DNA of 64,000 bases, taken from positions 186,001-250,000 of the forward strand of contig CAWAJU010000004.1 in NCBI GenBank assembly GCA_963782495.1, given 5' to 3'. This stretch comes from DASQBT01 sp963782495 (lineage in GTDB: Bacteria > Pseudomonadota > Gammaproteobacteria > Burkholderiales > Thiobacillaceae). How positions within the stretch are numbered: the first letter of the stretch is position 1; each line of letters opens with the position of its first letter. The notes beneath the pieces are model-generated. The model was not told where the DNA came from. It worked only from the letters and a program-made list of their open reading frames with translations, and made no database searches. This document shows, one piece after another, positions 1-7,931 of this stretch. The position numbers were made by a program, and so were the translations under genes.

Positions 1-317
1 AGACAGTCCAGTTGACGGGCAAGCATCAAGGCCTCGAACACGCCGAAGCCGTGGCTGGACACACCGCTGCGATGCTCCGCCCATGCGCCCTCGGCAAAAT
101 GACGGATGTCGCCAAGCATGCCGCCACCTTGCATGGCGTCCACCAGGATGACGCGGTCTGCCCCCTGCAAACGTGGGATCAATGCGCTGCCCGGGCGATC
201 GAGCCGCGCAGTTCTCACGTCCGCCGGCAGGCGGCTTTCCAGCGCGTCCACCACCAACCAGCCAGCCTGATCGTCACCGGAAGGCGAGCCGATGCCGAAT
301 ATCTGTGTCCGACTCAT
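1..317 (-). CDS. Hydrogenase maturation protease, M52 family (partial, runs off window start)
   Basis: This is the N-terminal 105 codons of an M52-type endopeptidase, which removes the C-terminal tail of a [NiFe] hydrogenase large subunit after nickel insertion. The reading frame starts at an ATG at 317 and is open to the window edge. Visible family features are a GxG start with an acidic pair (GIGSPSGDD, residues 8-16), an aspartate in LVDAM (residue 60) and a histidine in SSHG (residue 89); acidic and histidine positions like these bind nickel in HyaD/HybD proteases. It is the last visible gene of the hyd operon, 208 bases after hydA, whose product carries the DPCxxCxxH signal such proteases cut. 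The C-terminal part is outside the window. Confidence 0.85.
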   Translation of the reverse strand, partial: MSRTQIFGIGSPSGDDQAGWLVVDALESRLPADVRTARLDRPGSALIPRLQGADRVILVDAMQGGGMLGDIRHFAEGAWAEHRSGVSSHGFGVFEALMLARQLDC

Positions 318-376
318 TGGCGCACCTGCGCTGGACATTTCGCCTTGGCCCACTCTCAGGGTCGGTGCGCAGGGTT

Positions 377-544
377 CATGCGCGGACCTACGGATCCCCG
401 CAAGCGGGGCCCCTCTTTACTGCTCATGACCGCGCCTTCGCAATACCCTTCCGCTTGCCCGCACCTCATGTCGGCGCGCTTCGCTCATGCGCGGACGTGC
501 GGATCCCCGCAAGCGGGGCCCCTCCTTACTGCTCATGACCGCGC
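377..544. repeat. Duplicated 59-bp repeat with GC hairpin at the hydA 3' end
   Basis: Two direct copies lie 109 bases apart, at 377-435 and 486-544, differing at three of 59 positions; weaker similarity extends about 16 bases upstream of each. Each copy has a CCCCG-CAAG-CGGGG hairpin. The second copy overlaps the end of hydA and supplies its last codons (RGHEQ, stop); the first repeats that same coding tail between hydA and the protease gene. No T-run follows the hairpins on either strand, so these are not standard intrinsic terminators. They could be a dispersed repeat or an RNA processing or stability element. Confidence 0.75.
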
Positions 545-1836
545 TCCACATCCAGCCGCAGGAAATGGGTGGCGCAGGAAATGCAGGGGTCATAGTTGCG
601 TATCACCTTCTCGCAGTGCAGGCGCAACTCGCCGTCCGCATGATCCAGGCCAAAGGCACTGAGCGAAAGCCGCAAATCTTCCTCGATACGGCCCTGGTTT
701 TGGCTGGTTGGGGGAACGATGCGAGCGCTGACGATGCGCCCTTCCGCGTCGGTTTCGTAGCGGTGCCAAAGCAATCCCCGCGGCGCTTCGGTACAGCCCA
801 TGGCAATCCCCGACCTGGGTGTCACGTCCACGTCCGGGCGCGACGGCCGTTGATAGTCTTCCAGCAGGCGGCGCGCCTCGCCCAGCGCGTAGAGGATCTC
901 GATTGCGCGGGCCGCCAGGCTCATGAACATGTTGCGGGACGGGAAGTGTAGGCCGGTTTCTGCCATGAGCGAGCGAATGGCTGGCGGCAGTCGATCCATA
1001 TTCAGATTCAGCCGTGCGAGCGGGCCGACCAGATACGGTTCGCCGTTTAACTTGCTGTAGAAGGCGGTCGAGTGAGGGACCTGGTATTCGACAAAGTGCT
1101 GTTCGTAACCTTCCGCCGTTAGGTTCAAATCTTCGCTGGACACGATGCCGCCGATCTCGATCGGATAAGTGTGAGCGTCGCGCATGGCCACGCTGGTGAA
1201 CGTCTGCGCATCTGCCGGCACGGCAATAGTCGCAGCCCAGCGCACCAGTTCTTCCGCCAGGGGCAGTGCCTCATCGAGCAGGCCGATCATCGACGCGATT
1301 TGCCCAGTCGTCGGCGCATGATGGAATCCGCCCACTTTGACGCCCACGGGGTGGACAGACCGCGCGCCGAGCAAGTCCATCAGCGCGTTGCCGGCGGCCT
1401 GCAATGTCAGGCCGCGGCGCACCACGTCAGGGTAATCCCTTGCCATGGCTATGGCGCTGTCATAGCCGAAGAAGTCCGGCGCCGCCAGTAGATGGATGTG
1501 CAGGCTATGACTCTGTATCCATTCGCCGCAATAGAGCACCCGGCGCATGGCCTTGGCCCAGGATGACGGCTCGACACCGAACAGCGTCTCCAGCGCCTGT
1601 ACAGCGGTGACCTGGTAGGCGACCGGGCAAATACCGCAGATGCGTGCCACCATATCAGGCACTTCCTGGTAGGCGCGGCCTTCAAGAAATTTCTCGAAGA
1701 AGCGCGGCGGCTCGTAGATCTGCAGCTTCAACTCCTCGATATTGCCTGCCTCAATGCGCAGATGCAGCGCGCCCTCCCCCTCCACCCGGGTCAATACCGG
1801 CACATGGATGGAGACGGTTCTTTGCGAATCAGCCAT
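526..1836 (-). CDS. hydA: [NiFe] hydrogenase large (alpha) subunit, group 3b
   Basis: Catalytic subunit of a cytoplasmic bidirectional NAD(P)-linked [NiFe] hydrogenase (sulfhydrogenase type), 436 residues. Both nickel-binding motifs are present: RICGIC near the N-terminus (cysteines 67 and 70) and DPCISC near the C-terminus (cysteines 418 and 421). These are followed by His424, after which the 12-residue tail should be removed by the M52 protease downstream. I chose ATG 1836 because it overlaps the hydD stop by eight bases and gives the usual N-terminus; an upstream start at 1881 would add an arginine- and proline-rich stretch. All four ligands are intact, so it should be active. The last codons come from the duplicated repeat described at 377-544. 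Confidence 0.93.
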   Translation of the reverse strand: MADSQRTVSIHVPVLTRVEGEGALHLRIEAGNIEELKLQIYEPPRFFEKFLEGRAYQEVPDMVARICGICPVAYQVTAVQALETLFGVEPSSWAKAMRRVLYCGEWIQSHSLHIHLLAAPDFFGYDSAIAMARDYPDVVRRGLTLQAAGNALMDLLGARSVHPVGVKVGGFHHAPTTGQIASMIGLLDEALPLAEELVRWAATIAVPADAQTFTSVAMRDAHTYPIEIGGIVSSEDLNLTAEGYEQHFVEYQVPHSTAFYSKLNGEPYLVGPLARLNLNMDRLPPAIRSLMAETGLHFPSRNMFMSLAARAIEILYALGEARRLLEDYQRPSRPDVDVTPRSGIAMGCTEAPRGLLWHRYETDAEGRIVSARIVPPTSQNQGRIEEDLRLSLSAFGLDHADGELRLHCEKVIRNYDPCISCATHFLRLDVERGHEQ

Positions 1837-2623
1837 TCTTGTCCAGCGCCTTGCTGGCGGCGGCTGCAAAAGCCGGCGCATTATTGTTGATGGAACGGAA
1901 GCGACGCGCGATGGCCTCGTCGCTCAAACCCAGTGTTCTGAACTGCCTGGTCAGGGCATCGGTATTGGCGAGCTCCGCCGGGCCAAAGCAGCCGTAACAG
2001 TCGCGCCCCAGGCTGGGGCACAGCGCGCCGCAACCGCCATGGGTAACGGGCCCCATGCAGGGAATGCCCTTGCTGACCGTGACGCAGGTCAGCCCGCGGC
2101 GCTTGCATTCGACACAGACTTTTTCATTCGTCGCCTGCGGGCTGACGCCCAGCAGCAATGCATTGATGACGCTGAGCACCTGTGCGCTGGTGACCGGACA
2201 GCCAGGCAGGTCCAGATCAACTTTGACGTGTGCGCTGATGGGTGTGGAGGTGGGCAGACTTGCAATGTGCTGCGGCGCCGAATAGAGGCTCGCGAGCCAG
2301 TGTGCGCCGTGCGGACCATTGCGCAGGGCCTGGATGCCGCCAGCGGTGGCGCAGGCACCGATCGCGGCCAAAAGCCTGCTGTGATTGCGAATCTGGCGGA
2401 TACGCTCCAGATCCTCCGGGGTCGATATGCTGCCCTCGACCAACGCGAGATCCACTTCGGCATCCGGTGCCAATGGCCCGGCTTCGGCAAAATGGACCAT
2501 ATGGACCTTGTCCGCCAATGTAAGCAAATCCGGGCCCAGGTTCAGCAAAGCCAGTTGGCATCCATCGCAGGAACTGAATTTGTGCACCGCTACCTTGGGA
2601 CGGGAATCTTGCGTCAATGACAT
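1829..2623 (-). CDS. hydD: [NiFe] hydrogenase small (delta) subunit, group 3b
   Basis: Electron-transfer subunit of the group 3b hydrogenase, 264 residues. The N-terminal SCDGC motif (cysteines 19 and 22) with GACAT and LPGCPV further on supplies the proximal 4Fe-4S cluster. A cysteine-rich C-terminal part (CVEC, GIPCMG, GGCGALC, CYGC) can hold further clusters. There is no Tat signal, as expected for a soluble enzyme. ATG 2623 lies two bases after the hydG stop, and the hydA start overlaps its 3' end, so the four genes are tightly coupled. It passes electrons from the NiFe site in HydA to the HydB/HydG diaphorase part. Confidence 0.92.
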   Translation of the reverse strand: MSLTQDSRPKVAVHKFSSCDGCQLALLNLGPDLLTLADKVHMVHFAEAGPLAPDAEVDLALVEGSISTPEDLERIRQIRNHSRLLAAIGACATAGGIQALRNGPHGAHWLASLYSAPQHIASLPTSTPISAHVKVDLDLPGCPVTSAQVLSVINALLLGVSPQATNEKVCVECKRRGLTCVTVSKGIPCMGPVTHGGCGALCPSLGRDCYGCFGPAELANTDALTRQFRTLGLSDEAIARRFRSINNNAPAFAAAASKALDKNG

Positions 2624-2625
2624 GT

Positions 2626-3474
2626 CTAGAAACCCCGGTGCTGCATCAAATCCTTGACCTGAGGCCAAGCGAACACCGGCCCGTTATAGCAGACGAACGA
2701 GCCGCCGAATTGACAATGCCCGCAGCGTCCCACCGCACACTGCATGTTGCGCTCCATGCTCAGGAACATGCTGGCTTCCGGCAGGCCGCGCTCAAGCAGG
2801 TGCTGGGTTGCGACCCGCATCATGCCCTCGGGCCCGCACAGTACCGAGACGGTATTGTCGGCCTTCATGTTGATGCGCGAAAACAGGTCGGTCACGCGGC
2901 CCACGTGCCAGGGCCAGAAGGCGCCACCTTCATCTGCCGCCACCAACACCTCGGTATCCGGCAGGGTATTCCAGTGTGCGTATTGCTCGCGCCAGATCAG
3001 CTCTTCGGCCTTCTTCACGCCCTGGATGATGGTCAGGCGACCATAGTCGGCGCGGCGCCTGAGCATGTAATGGATGACCGCCACCACCGGCGCGCAGCCC
3101 AAGCCGCCGGTGACCACCACCACGTCCTTGCCGCGCATGAAATCCATTGGCCAGCCTCGGCCAAACGGACCGCGCAACCCGACCCGGTCACCTGCCTGCA
3201 ACTCGGAAAGACCTCTGGTTACCCTGCCGATGGCCCGGATGGTATGGCCAATGAGATGGTGGCTGTCTTCCGGATCGGACATGATGGAAATGGGCACCTC
3301 GCCCACGCCATGCAGATAAAGCATGTTGAACTGGCCAGGAATAAATCCGAATCCTGCCTGAGCGGCGTCGTCCTCCAACCTGACTTGCAAAGTGAATATG
3401 GTCGGCGATTCCTGCACCCGATTCATGATCACAGCGGATGCGGGAACGATACCCGCGGTACTCATGCCTGTCAT
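2626..3474 (-). CDS. hydG: Hydrogenase gamma subunit, FAD/NAD(P)-binding diaphorase
   Basis: Flavoprotein subunit of the group 3b hydrogenase, 282 residues, with a ferredoxin-NADP reductase fold. An N-terminal FAD barrel (GPFGRGW) is followed by a nucleotide-binding loop (VTGGLGCAPV) and a C-terminal 2Fe-2S motif spaced as in dihydroorotate dehydrogenase electron-transfer subunits (CAVGRCGHC then FVCYNGP). It would exchange electrons with NADP(H) or NAD(H). The start at 3474 makes an ATGA overlap with the hydB stop; a second in-frame ATG at 3465 is an alternative. Confidence 0.92.
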   Translation of the reverse strand: MTGMSTAGIVPASAVIMNRVQESPTIFTLQVRLEDDAAQAGFGFIPGQFNMLYLHGVGEVPISIMSDPEDSHHLIGHTIRAIGRVTRGLSELQAGDRVGLRGPFGRGWPMDFMRGKDVVVVTGGLGCAPVVAVIHYMLRRRADYGRLTIIQGVKKAEELIWREQYAHWNTLPDTEVLVAADEGGAFWPWHVGRVTDLFSRINMKADNTVSVLCGPEGMMRVATQHLLERGLPEASMFLSMERNMQCAVGRCGHCQFGGSFVCYNGPVFAWPQVKDLMQHRGF

Positions 3475-4583
3475 GCGTTCTCCATCAAGGCAGCTACTTC
3501 CTCGGTCAGGTCTATGCCCACCGGGCACCAGGCAATGCAGCGTCCGCAGCCGACGCAGCCGCTGCGGCCGAACTGCTCATGCCAGGTGCCCAGCTTGTGC
3601 ACCAGCCATTGCCGATAGCGGCTGCGCGTGTCCGGGCGCACCTGAAAGCCGTGCAAATGGCCGTGAGATTCACCAAAACAGCTGTCCCATTTGCGCAGCT
3701 GTTCTGCCTCCTCCCCGCCCAGTATGGGCTGGGCTTCATGTGCGTGACAGAAGCAAGTCGGGCACACGGCGGTGCAATTGCCGCAAGCAAGGCAGCGGGA
3801 CGCCACCTCATCCCAGCGAGGGTGTTCCAGGCGTTCAAGCAAAGCCTGGCGAAGATCACGGCTGGGCAATCCACGGCGCTGCATGCGAGCGGTCTGCTCA
3901 GCCTGTCTGGAAGCTTCGTCCCGCTGCTCATCGGTTGCGGGTGCCAGGTTCAACGCGCCCAGAACCTGGGCACCTTGCTCGCTGCCCGCGGTGACAACGA
4001 AGCCATCGCCCAGCTCTGCAAGCGCCAGATCAAAACCCCTCGTGGGTGCGGGACCGTCACCGGTGGACGCGCAAAAACAGGTCGCAGCTGCCTCGGCACA
4101 TTGCACGGCCACCAGGAACAGGCCCTCGCGGCGCCGCGCGTAATGCGAGTCCTGATGCGGACCACCCATGAAATGGCTATCCTGGATCGCCAAAGCCGCC
4201 AAGTCGCAGGCCCGCACGCCTATGACCGCAAGTGGTTTGGCCGGCGGCGTGAGCTCCGCGAACCCGAGCTGCCCATCCTCTGCGCGCACGGATCGCCACA
4301 GCGGCTCCACCGGCGCAAACAGCCATGGCTTGATCCCCTGCGCACCGTTTGTCCAGGCAAAGAAACGCTGTGCCTTATCCTCGATGAGGCGATAGCTGCC
4401 CGGCGTTTGAATAGACTGAACACCCCGCGGAAGATCCTCGCCATCGGAGAGTTCACGAAAGACTATCGCACCCTCCTCCACCCGGGGAGCGATGCAGCGG
4501 TACCCCCGCGCTGTTAGCGCGGCGAGCAATTGGCTCAACTCCGTATGAGGCAGGAATCGTTCTGCGAGGTTCTCAATGGTCAT
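3471..4583 (-). CDS. hydB: Hydrogenase beta subunit, 2x[4Fe-4S] protein
   Basis: First gene of the group 3b hydrogenase operon, 370 residues. The C-terminal third has two ferredoxin-like cluster motifs, CLACGNCTAVCP and CVGCGRCIAWCP; the N-terminal two thirds match the domain shared by sulfhydrogenase beta subunits and anaerobic sulfite reductase subunit A. It should wire the flavin in HydG to the small subunit HydD. The order beta-gamma-delta-alpha is diagnostic of group 3b. Upstream on the minus strand is a candidate promoter at 4610-4639. No strong Shine-Dalgarno sequence is visible before the ATG. Confidence 0.92.
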   Translation of the reverse strand: MTIENLAERFLPHTELSQLLAALTARGYRCIAPRVEEGAIVFRELSDGEDLPRGVQSIQTPGSYRLIEDKAQRFFAWTNGAQGIKPWLFAPVEPLWRSVRAEDGQLGFAELTPPAKPLAVIGVRACDLAALAIQDSHFMGGPHQDSHYARRREGLFLVAVQCAEAAATCFCASTGDGPAPTRGFDLALAELGDGFVVTAGSEQGAQVLGALNLAPATDEQRDEASRQAEQTARMQRRGLPSRDLRQALLERLEHPRWDEVASRCLACGNCTAVCPTCFCHAHEAQPILGGEEAEQLRKWDSCFGESHGHLHGFQVRPDTRSRYRQWLVHKLGTWHEQFGRSGCVGCGRCIAWCPVGIDLTEEVAALMENA

Positions 4584-4609
4584 GTGGTAAGGAATTGGCC
4601 TTTGACGTA

Positions 4610-4639
4610 AGTATATGCAGAGAATGCGGAGGCAGACAA
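4610..4639 (-). promoter_or_regulatory. Candidate sigma-70-type promoter of the hyd operon
   Basis: On the minus strand TTGTCT and TATACT are separated by 18 bases, with the -10 ending about 26 bases before the hydB start. Position and spacing fit a promoter, but this is by eye only. No clear FNR-type TTGAT-N4-ATCAA site is seen beside it. Confidence 0.35.
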
Positions 4640-4735
4640 TCTGGGTCGTCAGAAGTCTTTTTGATGACTGGACAGAAATGCCGCTTAACGATGCTTCGGT
4701 ATAATGCAGGAACAGTGTCAGTAATGGAGGCTTCC

Positions 4736-5413
4736 ATGCAACAGCAAATCGACGTGTTCGTCGCTTCTCTCACCTCGTTCTGGACACAATTGGCAGGCTT
4801 TGTTCCGCAGCTGCTGGCCGCGCTTCTGCTGCTGTTCGTTGGCTGGATTTTTGCCAGCCTGATTCGCACCGGCGTGGTAAAGCTGCTGGACGTCCTCAAA
4901 TTCGATGACCTTAGTCAGAAGACCGGCATCGATGCTTTCCTCAAGCAAGGCAATATTCATGCATCGCTGTCGCACATCGTTGCCAACCTGATCTACTGGC
5001 TGTTCATTCTGGTCATGATCGTAATGGTGTCCAACAGCCTTGGGCTCCACACGGTAGCCGAGCTGTTCAATCGGGTGGTGCTCTACATTCCCAACATCAT
5101 CGTCGCCATCCTGGTGCTGGTGTTCGGGGTGCTGCTGGCGCGCTTCATCAATCGGCTGGTGTTTGCCTACCTCAACAATATGGGTGTCGAAGGAGCGCTG
5201 ACACTAAGCACGATCTCCGAGTATGCCGTGATCATCTTTGTGATTTTCGTTGCCCTGGAGCAGTTGGAGATCGGCACCCAACTCTTGACGGCTGCTTTTC
5301 AGATCGGTTTTGGCGCCATTGGCCTGGCACTGGCCTTGGCATTCGGCTTGGGCGGGCGGGAATGGGCCGCAGGAGTCATCAGGCGGATGACGGATAAACG
5401 AAACGGCAGCTAG
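4736..5413 (+). CDS. Small MscS-like membrane protein (conserved TM helix repeats)
   Basis: A 225-residue integral membrane protein with about five hydrophobic segments. It resembles proteins with the conserved TM-helix domain found in some mechanosensitive ion channels (MscS superfamily). The glycine- and alanine-rich final membrane segment (FGAIGLALALAFGLGG) followed by a basic cytosolic end resembles the pore-lining helix of MscS, but the large MscS beta-domain vestibule is absent. ATG 4736 was chosen because GGAGG ends five bases upstream. A TATAAT at 4700-4705 may be its -10 box, with no good -35. It is divergent from the hyd operon. Channel activity is inferred, not shown. Confidence 0.72.
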   Translation: MQQQIDVFVASLTSFWTQLAGFVPQLLAALLLLFVGWIFASLIRTGVVKLLDVLKFDDLSQKTGIDAFLKQGNIHASLSHIVANLIYWLFILVMIVMVSNSLGLHTVAELFNRVVLYIPNIIVAILVLVFGVLLARFINRLVFAYLNNMGVEGALTLSTISEYAVIIFVIFVALEQLEIGTQLLTAAFQIGFGAIGLALALAFGLGGREWAAGVIRRMTDKRNGS

Positions 5414-5427
5414 CGTGCGCCACGCGC

Positions 5428-6303
5428 CTAGCGCGATTTGCGTGCTGGCCGGCCAGACTGCGCACCGCGCGGTCGCTTAACCCGCGAAGGCGCCGCTTGT
5501 CCGGCCCATGCAAGCAACTGCGCGGTAGCTTTGTGATCCAGTTCCTGAATCTGGCCGCGCTTTAGCTGCGGTGGCAGACTGAACGGCCCAAAACGCGTGC
5601 GAATCAGGCGTGACACTTTCAGTCCCACGGCCTCGATCAAACGCCGGACTTCCCGGTTGCGCCCTTCCCTTACCACACCTTTCCACCACCGGTTGGCACC
5701 CTCGCCTCCCGCTTCGGCAAGGCTTTCAAATCGAGCCGGGCCGTCTTCCAGTTCGACTCCTTGAACCAGTTGGGTGCAAAGCTCAGGTGTCAGTTCGCCA
5801 AGTATGCGGATGGCATATTCCCGTTCCACTTCAAAGCTCGGGTGGGTCAGCCGGTTGGCCAGTTCACCATTGGTGGTAAACAGCAACAGCCCCTCGGTAT
5901 TCAAATCCAGCCGTCCCACCGCCAGCCATTTGGCCCCGCGTATCTTGGGCAGTTTGTCAAACACGGAGGCACGCTTTTCCGGATCGTCGCGACTGACGAT
6001 CTCGCCTTCAGGTTTGTGGTAGATCAGCACCCGGATGCGCTTCTCCGCCGCCGGTCGCAAATAGATGCGGCGCCCGCTGACTTTGATGATGTCATTCGAA
6101 GTCACTCGGGCGCCGATCGTGGCAGTCTCGCCGTTGATGCTGACACGGCCCTGGCCTATCCACTCCTCCATGTCACGGCGCGAACCGAGACCCGCATCGG
6201 CCAGAGCCTTGTGCAACTTGATCGAGATTTCAGGCTCGGGAACAGGCTTGCTTGGTCGGCGACGTTTTTCTTCGGGCGGACGGGGATAGGATGGACGCGG
6301 CAT
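5428..6303 (-). CDS. rluB: 23S rRNA pseudouridine synthase, RluB-type
   Basis: RsuA-family pseudouridine synthase of 291 residues; RluB modifies position 2605 (E. coli numbering) in 23S rRNA. An S4 RNA-binding domain (KLHKALADAGLGSRR) precedes the catalytic domain with the GRLDLNTEGLLL motif, whose aspartate is the nucleophile. The N-terminus and C-terminus are rich in arginine, lysine and proline, as in many betaproteobacterial RluB proteins. ATG 6303 is preferred over an upstream TTG. It follows scpA-scpB, a common arrangement. Confidence 0.9.
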   Translation of the reverse strand: MPRPSYPRPPEEKRRRPSKPVPEPEISIKLHKALADAGLGSRRDMEEWIGQGRVSINGETATIGARVTSNDIIKVSGRRIYLRPAAEKRIRVLIYHKPEGEIVSRDDPEKRASVFDKLPKIRGAKWLAVGRLDLNTEGLLLFTTNGELANRLTHPSFEVEREYAIRILGELTPELCTQLVQGVELEDGPARFESLAEAGGEGANRWWKGVVREGRNREVRRLIEAVGLKVSRLIRTRFGPFSLPPQLKRGQIQELDHKATAQLLAWAGQAAPSRVKRPRGAQSGRPARKSR

Positions 6304-6368
6304 TTCGCTATGCAAGTATTGGCTTAAGAACGGGCCTCCAAGCCATTGTTCCTGGAGACTAAATTGAG

Positions 6369-7100
6369 TCAGTCGCGGGACACGACGGGGATATCATGGC
6401 CGCCTGCGGCCAGGGCACGAGGCTCATCGGGTGGCTCGCCCATTATTGCAGCTTGCTCGCTGCCTGCATCACTAGGCGGTATTGCGCTCAGGGGTTCTTC
6501 CTCATCCTCAACCGGTGGGGGTTCGTTTGAGGCTTCAAGATGGCCCACGTGATCGGGCTCCAATACGCTGCCCAGATCTTCCAGGGGTGGCAACTCCTGC
6601 AGTGAACGCAGACCTAGATCAGACAGAAAGCGGCTGGTGGTGGCATACAGGGCCGGCCGACCCGGCACGTCGCGGTGGCCGATGGATTCGATCCAGCCGC
6701 GGTCCTCCAGGTTCTTGATGATCTGGGCGTTGACCGACACACCACGGATGTCCTCGATATCTCCGCGGGTGACCGGCTGCCGATAGGCGATAATCGCCAG
6801 GGTTTCCAATACCGCACGCGAATAGCGTGGCGGTTTTTCATTGCGCAATCGCGCCAGATAGGGCTGAACATCTTCCCGGGTCTGGAAGCGCCAGCCCTCG
6901 GCGACCTGGACCAACTCGATACTTCTGCTTTCCCAGGCCGCACGGATTTCCTCCAGCGCCCGGCGCAACATGTCGGAAGACAGGTCTTGTTCAAACATGC
7001 GCGCCAGCTGTTTCAGGGTGAGTGGCTCTTCCGCGGCCAGCAGGGCCGCCTCCAAAACCAATTTCAGTTGCTCAAGATTGTTGATCGATGCCGGATTCAT
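6369..7100 (-). CDS. scpB: Segregation and condensation protein B
   Basis: Kleisin-partner subunit (243 residues) of the SMC-ScpAB condensin, needed for chromosome compaction and segregation. Two winged-helix domains are recognisable, with the typical LETLAIIAYRQPVTR and RGVSVNAQIIKNLEDRGWI segments. The C-terminal 60 residues are an acidic, proline-rich tail beyond the core fold. Its start overlaps the scpA 3' end by 29 bases, indicating translational coupling. Confidence 0.93.
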   Translation of the reverse strand: MNPASINNLEQLKLVLEAALLAAEEPLTLKQLARMFEQDLSSDMLRRALEEIRAAWESRSIELVQVAEGWRFQTREDVQPYLARLRNEKPPRYSRAVLETLAIIAYRQPVTRGDIEDIRGVSVNAQIIKNLEDRGWIESIGHRDVPGRPALYATTSRFLSDLGLRSLQELPPLEDLGSVLEPDHVGHLEASNEPPPVEDEEEPLSAIPPSDAGSEQAAIMGEPPDEPRALAAGGHDIPVVSRD

Positions 7101-7881
7101 GGAGTCTTACATAGATGGGAGCCAAAGGCTCGTCCTGGGTGACGTCGATAAGGATTTCCTTGGCCAGTTCCAAGATGGCAAGAAAATTTACCACCAACTC
7201 GGGAATGCCCACACTCTCGGCAAATAGCGACTGAAAATGCACAAACTCGCGCCCCTGTAGGGTCTTGAGTATGCGGCTCATATGTTCCCTGACCGAAAGT
7301 TCCTGGCGCGGAATTCGATGATGACGGTTGCTGCTGGCCCTCGAAAGGATGGATAGCCAAGCCTGGGCCAGATCCACCACGCCGACCCGGGGCAGACGCG
7401 CGGCTGCGGCACCAATTGCCACCGACACCGCCTGGTAGTCTCGCCCCGCCTGGGGCAGCCTGTCCAGTCTTTGCGCCGCCAGCTTCATCTGCTCGTATTC
7501 CAGCAGTCGCCGCACCAATTCGGCGCGGGGGTCTTCCGATTCGGCCGGTCCTGCATCGCGCGCCAGTCTCGGCAGCAGCATGCGGGACTTGATTTCGATC
7601 AGCATTGCCGCCATGAGCAGATATTCCGCCGCCAGTTCCAGCCTTGAGGACCGGGCTGCCTCAACATAGGACAGATATTGGCGGGTCAGTTCCGCCATGG
7701 GGATATCCAGCACGTCGAGGTTGTGACGGCGGATCAGGTAGAGCAGCAGATCGAGCGGGCCTTCAAAAGTCTCGAGAAAGACTTCGAGTGCGTCAGGTGG
7801 AATGTAGAGATCCGCGGGCATCTCTGCGAGCGGTTCTCCCTTGACACGGGCGATGGGGAGTTCGGCCTGGACGACTTCCAT
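7072..7881 (-). CDS. scpA: Segregation and condensation protein A (kleisin)
   Basis: Kleisin subunit of the SMC-ScpAB condensin, 269 residues. The N-terminal FEGPLDLLLYLIRRHNLD segment is the family hallmark that contacts the SMC neck, and the C-terminal winged helix contacts the SMC head. It lies 50 bases after lon and overlaps scpB. The smc gene is not in this window. Confidence 0.93.
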   Translation of the reverse strand: MEVVQAELPIARVKGEPLAEMPADLYIPPDALEVFLETFEGPLDLLLYLIRRHNLDVLDIPMAELTRQYLSYVEAARSSRLELAAEYLLMAAMLIEIKSRMLLPRLARDAGPAESEDPRAELVRRLLEYEQMKLAAQRLDRLPQAGRDYQAVSVAIGAAAARLPRVGVVDLAQAWLSILSRASSNRHHRIPRQELSVREHMSRILKTLQGREFVHFQSLFAESVGIPELVVNFLAILELAKEILIDVTQDEPLAPIYVRLHESGIDQQS

Positions 7882-7931
7882 GGCGAGATTCTACCACCCT
7901 CTCCAGGGAGCCAGAGATTCGGGATACCGCT

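Noticed and set aside
377..544. Intrinsic terminators in the duplicated repeat
   Set aside because: Hairpins lack a following T-run on either strand.
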